Below are positions 5,503 to 7,104 of a stretch of 7,104 nucleotides of DNA, piece by piece. The position numbers and the translations under genes are program-made. Within the stretch, counting starts at the first letter, position 1. Each line of letters starts with the position of its first letter. This DNA comes from Acidobacteriota bacterium (GTDB taxonomy: Bacteria > Acidobacteriota > Vicinamibacteria > Vicinamibacterales > UBA2999), in assembly GCA_013140955.1 (NCBI GenBank), contig JABFRY010000268.1, positions 1 to 7,104 of the forward strand. The letters are read 5' to 3'. The notes under the pieces are model-generated. The model was given only the letters and a program-made list of their open reading frames with translations, did no database searches and was not told the origin of the DNA.

Positions 5503-6348
5503 CTACTGCAATTCGATCATCAGGCCGTCGACGCTGCGCTGCTGGAACTGGTTCCAGCGGAACTCCGACTGCAGCACCTGCCAGATCTCGTCCTTGGTCT
5601 TCTTCTCCACCAGCATCTGGTGCACGCGCGTGCGCACGGCCATGGTGCTGTCGCGGAACTTGCGGAGCTCGGCCTTCGTGGTCACGAGGCCATGGCCGGG
5701 CACCACCGTGTCGAAGTCGAGCTGCAGCGCGCCGTCGAGCGTGTAGGGCCAGTCCTTGGCGCTGCCGCCGCCGGCGTAGTCCACCAGCTGCGGGGTCTCG
5801 TCGCCGAAGGTGAAGGCGTCGCCGGTCGAGAGCACGCGGTGCGCGGGAAAGTAGACGAACGTGTCGCCGCCGGTGTGCGCCCGGCCGAACTGGTACAGCT
5901 CCACGGACTTGCCGCCCAGGTGCACGAAGCCCCGGCGGTCGAACGTGGTCATGGGCATGCCGGGCAGGTTCCCATCCACCATGTACTTCCGGGTCTGCTC
6001 CGACGTGATGACCTGCGCGCCAGCCTCCTGCATCTTCGCGTTGCCACCGGTGTGATCGCCGTGATGATGGGTGCTGATGACGAACTTGATGGGTTGCGGC
6101 GTGAGCTTGCGCACCTCGGCCACGATGTTGTCGTAGTCCACGGCGAACTTGTCGTCCACGAGGAGCACACCCTCGTTGGTCACGAGCACCGTGACGTTGC
6201 CGGGCACGACCGCGTTGTGGATGACGAACAGGTCGTCCTGCACCTTCACGACATCGAGCACGGAGGGACGGGGACCGCCCTGTCCCTGGAGGTAGGCTCC
6301 AAAGAGGGCAATCGAGAGCACGAACACGAGCGACAGGCGTCTCTTCAT
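5503..6348 (-). CDS. Secreted metallo-beta-lactamase-fold hydrolase
   Basis: 281 residues. The N-terminus MKRRLSLVFVLSIALFGAYLQGQ is a Sec signal peptide or signal anchor without a lipobox, so action is periplasmic. The MBL core is intact: HHHGDH (the HxHxDH set is His94, His96, Asp98, His99), His158 in GRAHTGGD, Asp177 in LSTGDAF and His219 in VPGHG, which is the full dinuclear zinc ligand set. The opening VQDDLFVIHN and VLLVDDKFA strands are typical. A C-terminal helical tail of about 60 residues (from about 224) follows the fold. Family members include lactonases, thioesterases, quinoprotein-relay proteins and subclass B enzymes; the local sequence does not settle which, and I do not claim antibiotic hydrolysis. 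The start is ATG 6348, set by the signal peptide; a TATACT box lies 8 nt upstream and there is no Shine-Dalgarno. Confidence 0.88.
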   Translation of the reverse strand: MKRRLSLVFVLSIALFGAYLQGQGGPRPSVLDVVKVQDDLFVIHNAVVPGNVTVLVTNEGVLLVDDKFAVDYDNIVAEVRKLTPQPIKFVISTHHHGDHTGGNAKMQEAGAQVITSEQTRKYMVDGNLPGMPMTTFDRRGFVHLGGKSVELYQFGRAHTGGDTFVYFPAHRVLSTGDAFTFGDETPQLVDYAGGGSAKDWPYTLDGALQLDFDTVVPGHGLVTTKAELRKFRDSTMAVRTRVHQMLVEKKTKDEIWQVLQSEFRWNQFQQRSVDGLMIELQ

Positions 6349-6356
6349 GGTCGGAC

Positions 6357-6386
6357 AGTATAGCGGCCGCCCCCTCACTTGGCCAA
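6357..6386 (-). promoter_or_regulatory. Promoter of the MBL hydrolase gene
   Basis: On the minus strand the -10 box TATACT (6362-6357) is five of six to consensus. The -35 candidate TTGGCC (6386-6381) is four of six with an 18-bp spacer; TGGCCA one base over is also four of six at 17 bp. The predicted transcription start is about two bases before ATG 6348, so the mRNA would be leaderless. The -35 lies inside the last codons of the upstream gene remnant. Confidence 0.6.
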
Positions 6387-6689
6387 CGGATCGGGCCGGA
6401 GCTGGAAGTGCGCGGCCAGCGGTCTCGAGCCCTTGCCGCCTTCGATGAGCTACGGCGTGCGGTCGCCGTTGGCGGCCCAGAGGCCCCGCCCCTTCCACCC
6501 CGCCGCCGCGTCGTCGATGCGTCCGTCGAAACCCTTGGCGTAAAAGCCCATGGGATACGGGACACGCAGCACCACCATCGCACCACCGCTGAAGGCGATG
6601 AGGCCGTCGTTCAGGTTGCCGGTCGACATCGGCAGGTCGCGGCCGAGGCCGAACGTATCGTGCTGGTCCACCCAGGTGTAGTAGCTGTC
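6375..6689 (-). pseudogene. C-terminal remnant of a large Vgb/streptogramin-lyase-like protein
   Basis: This stretch reads, in one frame, a sequence I recognise from memory as the extreme C-terminus of large secreted propeller-type proteins common in Acidobacteriota. Landmarks are DSYYTWVDQHDTFGLG, MSTGNLNDG, VVLRVPYPMGFYAKG, DGRIDD, AGWKGRGLW, GDRTP, then EGGKG and the final QLRPDPLAK before TGA at 6375-6377. Two lesions mark it as broken. There is no 5' part: the homology begins at the stop codon of an unrelated gene. A TAG (6450-6452, codon 80 of this stretch) interrupts the frame between GDRTP and LIEGGKG, where relatives read on. No start codon with a ribosome site is evident at its 5' edge. 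It is most likely a deletion or recombination relic. Its 3' end now overlaps the promoter of the MBL gene. Confidence 0.75.
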
Positions 6690-7104
6690 AGGGCTTCTGC
6701 GAGCGGCTCCGCCGGAGGTAGTGCGGGCTGTAGGTGAGCCCGTAGGGCGTGGTGAGCTGGACCTTGGCCTTCTCCTCGGCGAAGGCCTCCATCGACTGGC
6801 GCAGCGCCGCCATCTCCTCGTCGGTGCACTCGCGCAGCGTGATCTCCTCGCGGGGGATGAAGAACACCTGCCCGATCGGCACCGTGTGTTCCCCCGAGAT
6901 GCCCTCACCCGGCTGCAGCACGTAGCGGAACTCGGTTTCGTGCGCGTACCAGTCGGTTTCGACGCGCACGATGAGCATGGGCGCCACCGGCCGCTCGATC
7001 TGGTTGAAGATCGGCGAGTAGACCGTGTCCCATCCAGCCGGCGTGGCGAAGTTGGTGGCGCCCCGCAGCGCCAGCGCGCCGGCGGTCGTGCCGGTGTCCT
7101 GCGG
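6688..7104 (-). CDS. Uncharacterised protein, C-terminal part (DUF6065-like by eye)
   Basis: The frame is open to the window edge, so the start is missing; 138 codons plus TGA are present. The GTG at 6987 is internal, since the reading upstream (LRGATNFATPAGWDTVYSP) is of the same coding quality. Notable segments are VRVETDWYAHETEF, RYVLQPGEG, PIGQVFFIPREEI, a charged helix (TDEEMAALRQSMEAFAEEKAK) and an ending YGLTYSPHYLRRSRSQKP. The VETDW and GQVFFIPR features recall, from memory, proteins grouped as DUF6065, whose function is unknown; this is a loose resemblance. There is no export signal in the visible part. The TGA lies within the sequence of the downstream remnant (CCTGACAGC), so the last residues may come from the junction that brought the two genes together. 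Confidence 0.65.
   Translation of the reverse strand, partial: PQDTGTTAGALALRGATNFATPAGWDTVYSPIFNQIERPVAPMLIVRVETDWYAHETEFRYVLQPGEGISGEHTVPIGQVFFIPREEITLRECTDEEMAALRQSMEAFAEEKAKVQLTTPYGLTYSPHYLRRSRSQKP

Noticed and set aside
5438..6586. A long minus-strand frame overlapping the MBL hydrolase in another phase
   Set aside because: The product is Arg/Gly-rich and lacks motifs, whereas the frame ending at 5503 has a signal peptide and all zinc ligands.
6450..6908. One gene from 6908 through 6450, or a programmed frameshift joining the two parts near 6690
   Set aside because: Upstream of about 6690 this frame is Arg/Ser-rich nonsense while the other frame is clearly coding. No slippery heptamer is visible at the crossing, and the two parts belong to unrelated families, so a fusion junction fits better.

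Overview
The window is GC-rich, densely packed bacterial chromosome. Several gene types here (a secreted COG2133-type beta-propeller dehydrogenase, a secreted metallo-beta-lactamase-fold enzyme, a PCYCGC lipoprotein, and a relic of a large Vgb/streptogramin-lyase-like protein ending in LRPDPLAK) are ones I associate with Acidobacteriota, especially Vicinamibacteria-like soil lineages. That placement is an inference from family memory and base composition. I see no phage, insertion sequence, CRISPR array, tRNA or rRNA.

Layout. 1-693 (+) is the 3' part of a 2-oxoglutarate/Fe(II) oxygenase, translationally coupled through ATGA to a GNAT acetyltransferase (690-1268, +). The acetyltransferase overlaps tail to tail by 32 bp with a PCYCGC-motif lipoprotein (1237-1764, -). 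Upstream of the lipoprotein on the same strand is a small secreted protein of unknown function (1817-2329, -). A 107-bp divergent gap separates that from a 67-residue CxxC protein with a TTG start (2437-2640, +). A tandem array of about 15-bp units (2660-2740) lies between this small gene and the convergent end of a secreted two-cupin protein (2759-3556, -). The cupin gene diverges from a PQQ-type secreted sugar dehydrogenase homologue (3661-5079, +). This is followed by a 71-residue protein that looks like a flagellar rod/hook protein reduced to its two terminal helices (5186-5401, +). Two hairpins (5416-5486) separate it from a convergent secreted metallo-beta-lactamase-fold hydrolase (5503-6348, -). 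Upstream of the hydrolase are the broken C-terminal remnant of a larger protein (6375-6689, -) and the 3' end of an unrelated gene (6688-7104, -) whose stop codon sits on the junction.

How the genes relate. This does not read as one pathway. At least five products are exported (lipoprotein, small secreted protein, bicupin, dehydrogenase, MBL hydrolase), so the region mainly serves the periplasm or cell surface. Only the oxygenase/GNAT pair has an arrangement that clearly implies co-expression. The points most worth a second look are the miniature flagellar-type protein with no flagellar neighbours, the chimeric junction with an in-frame TAG near 6450-6690, and two genes (bicupin and MBL) whose near-consensus -10 boxes lie exactly 8 nt before ATG with no Shine-Dalgarno, which predicts leaderless mRNAs.
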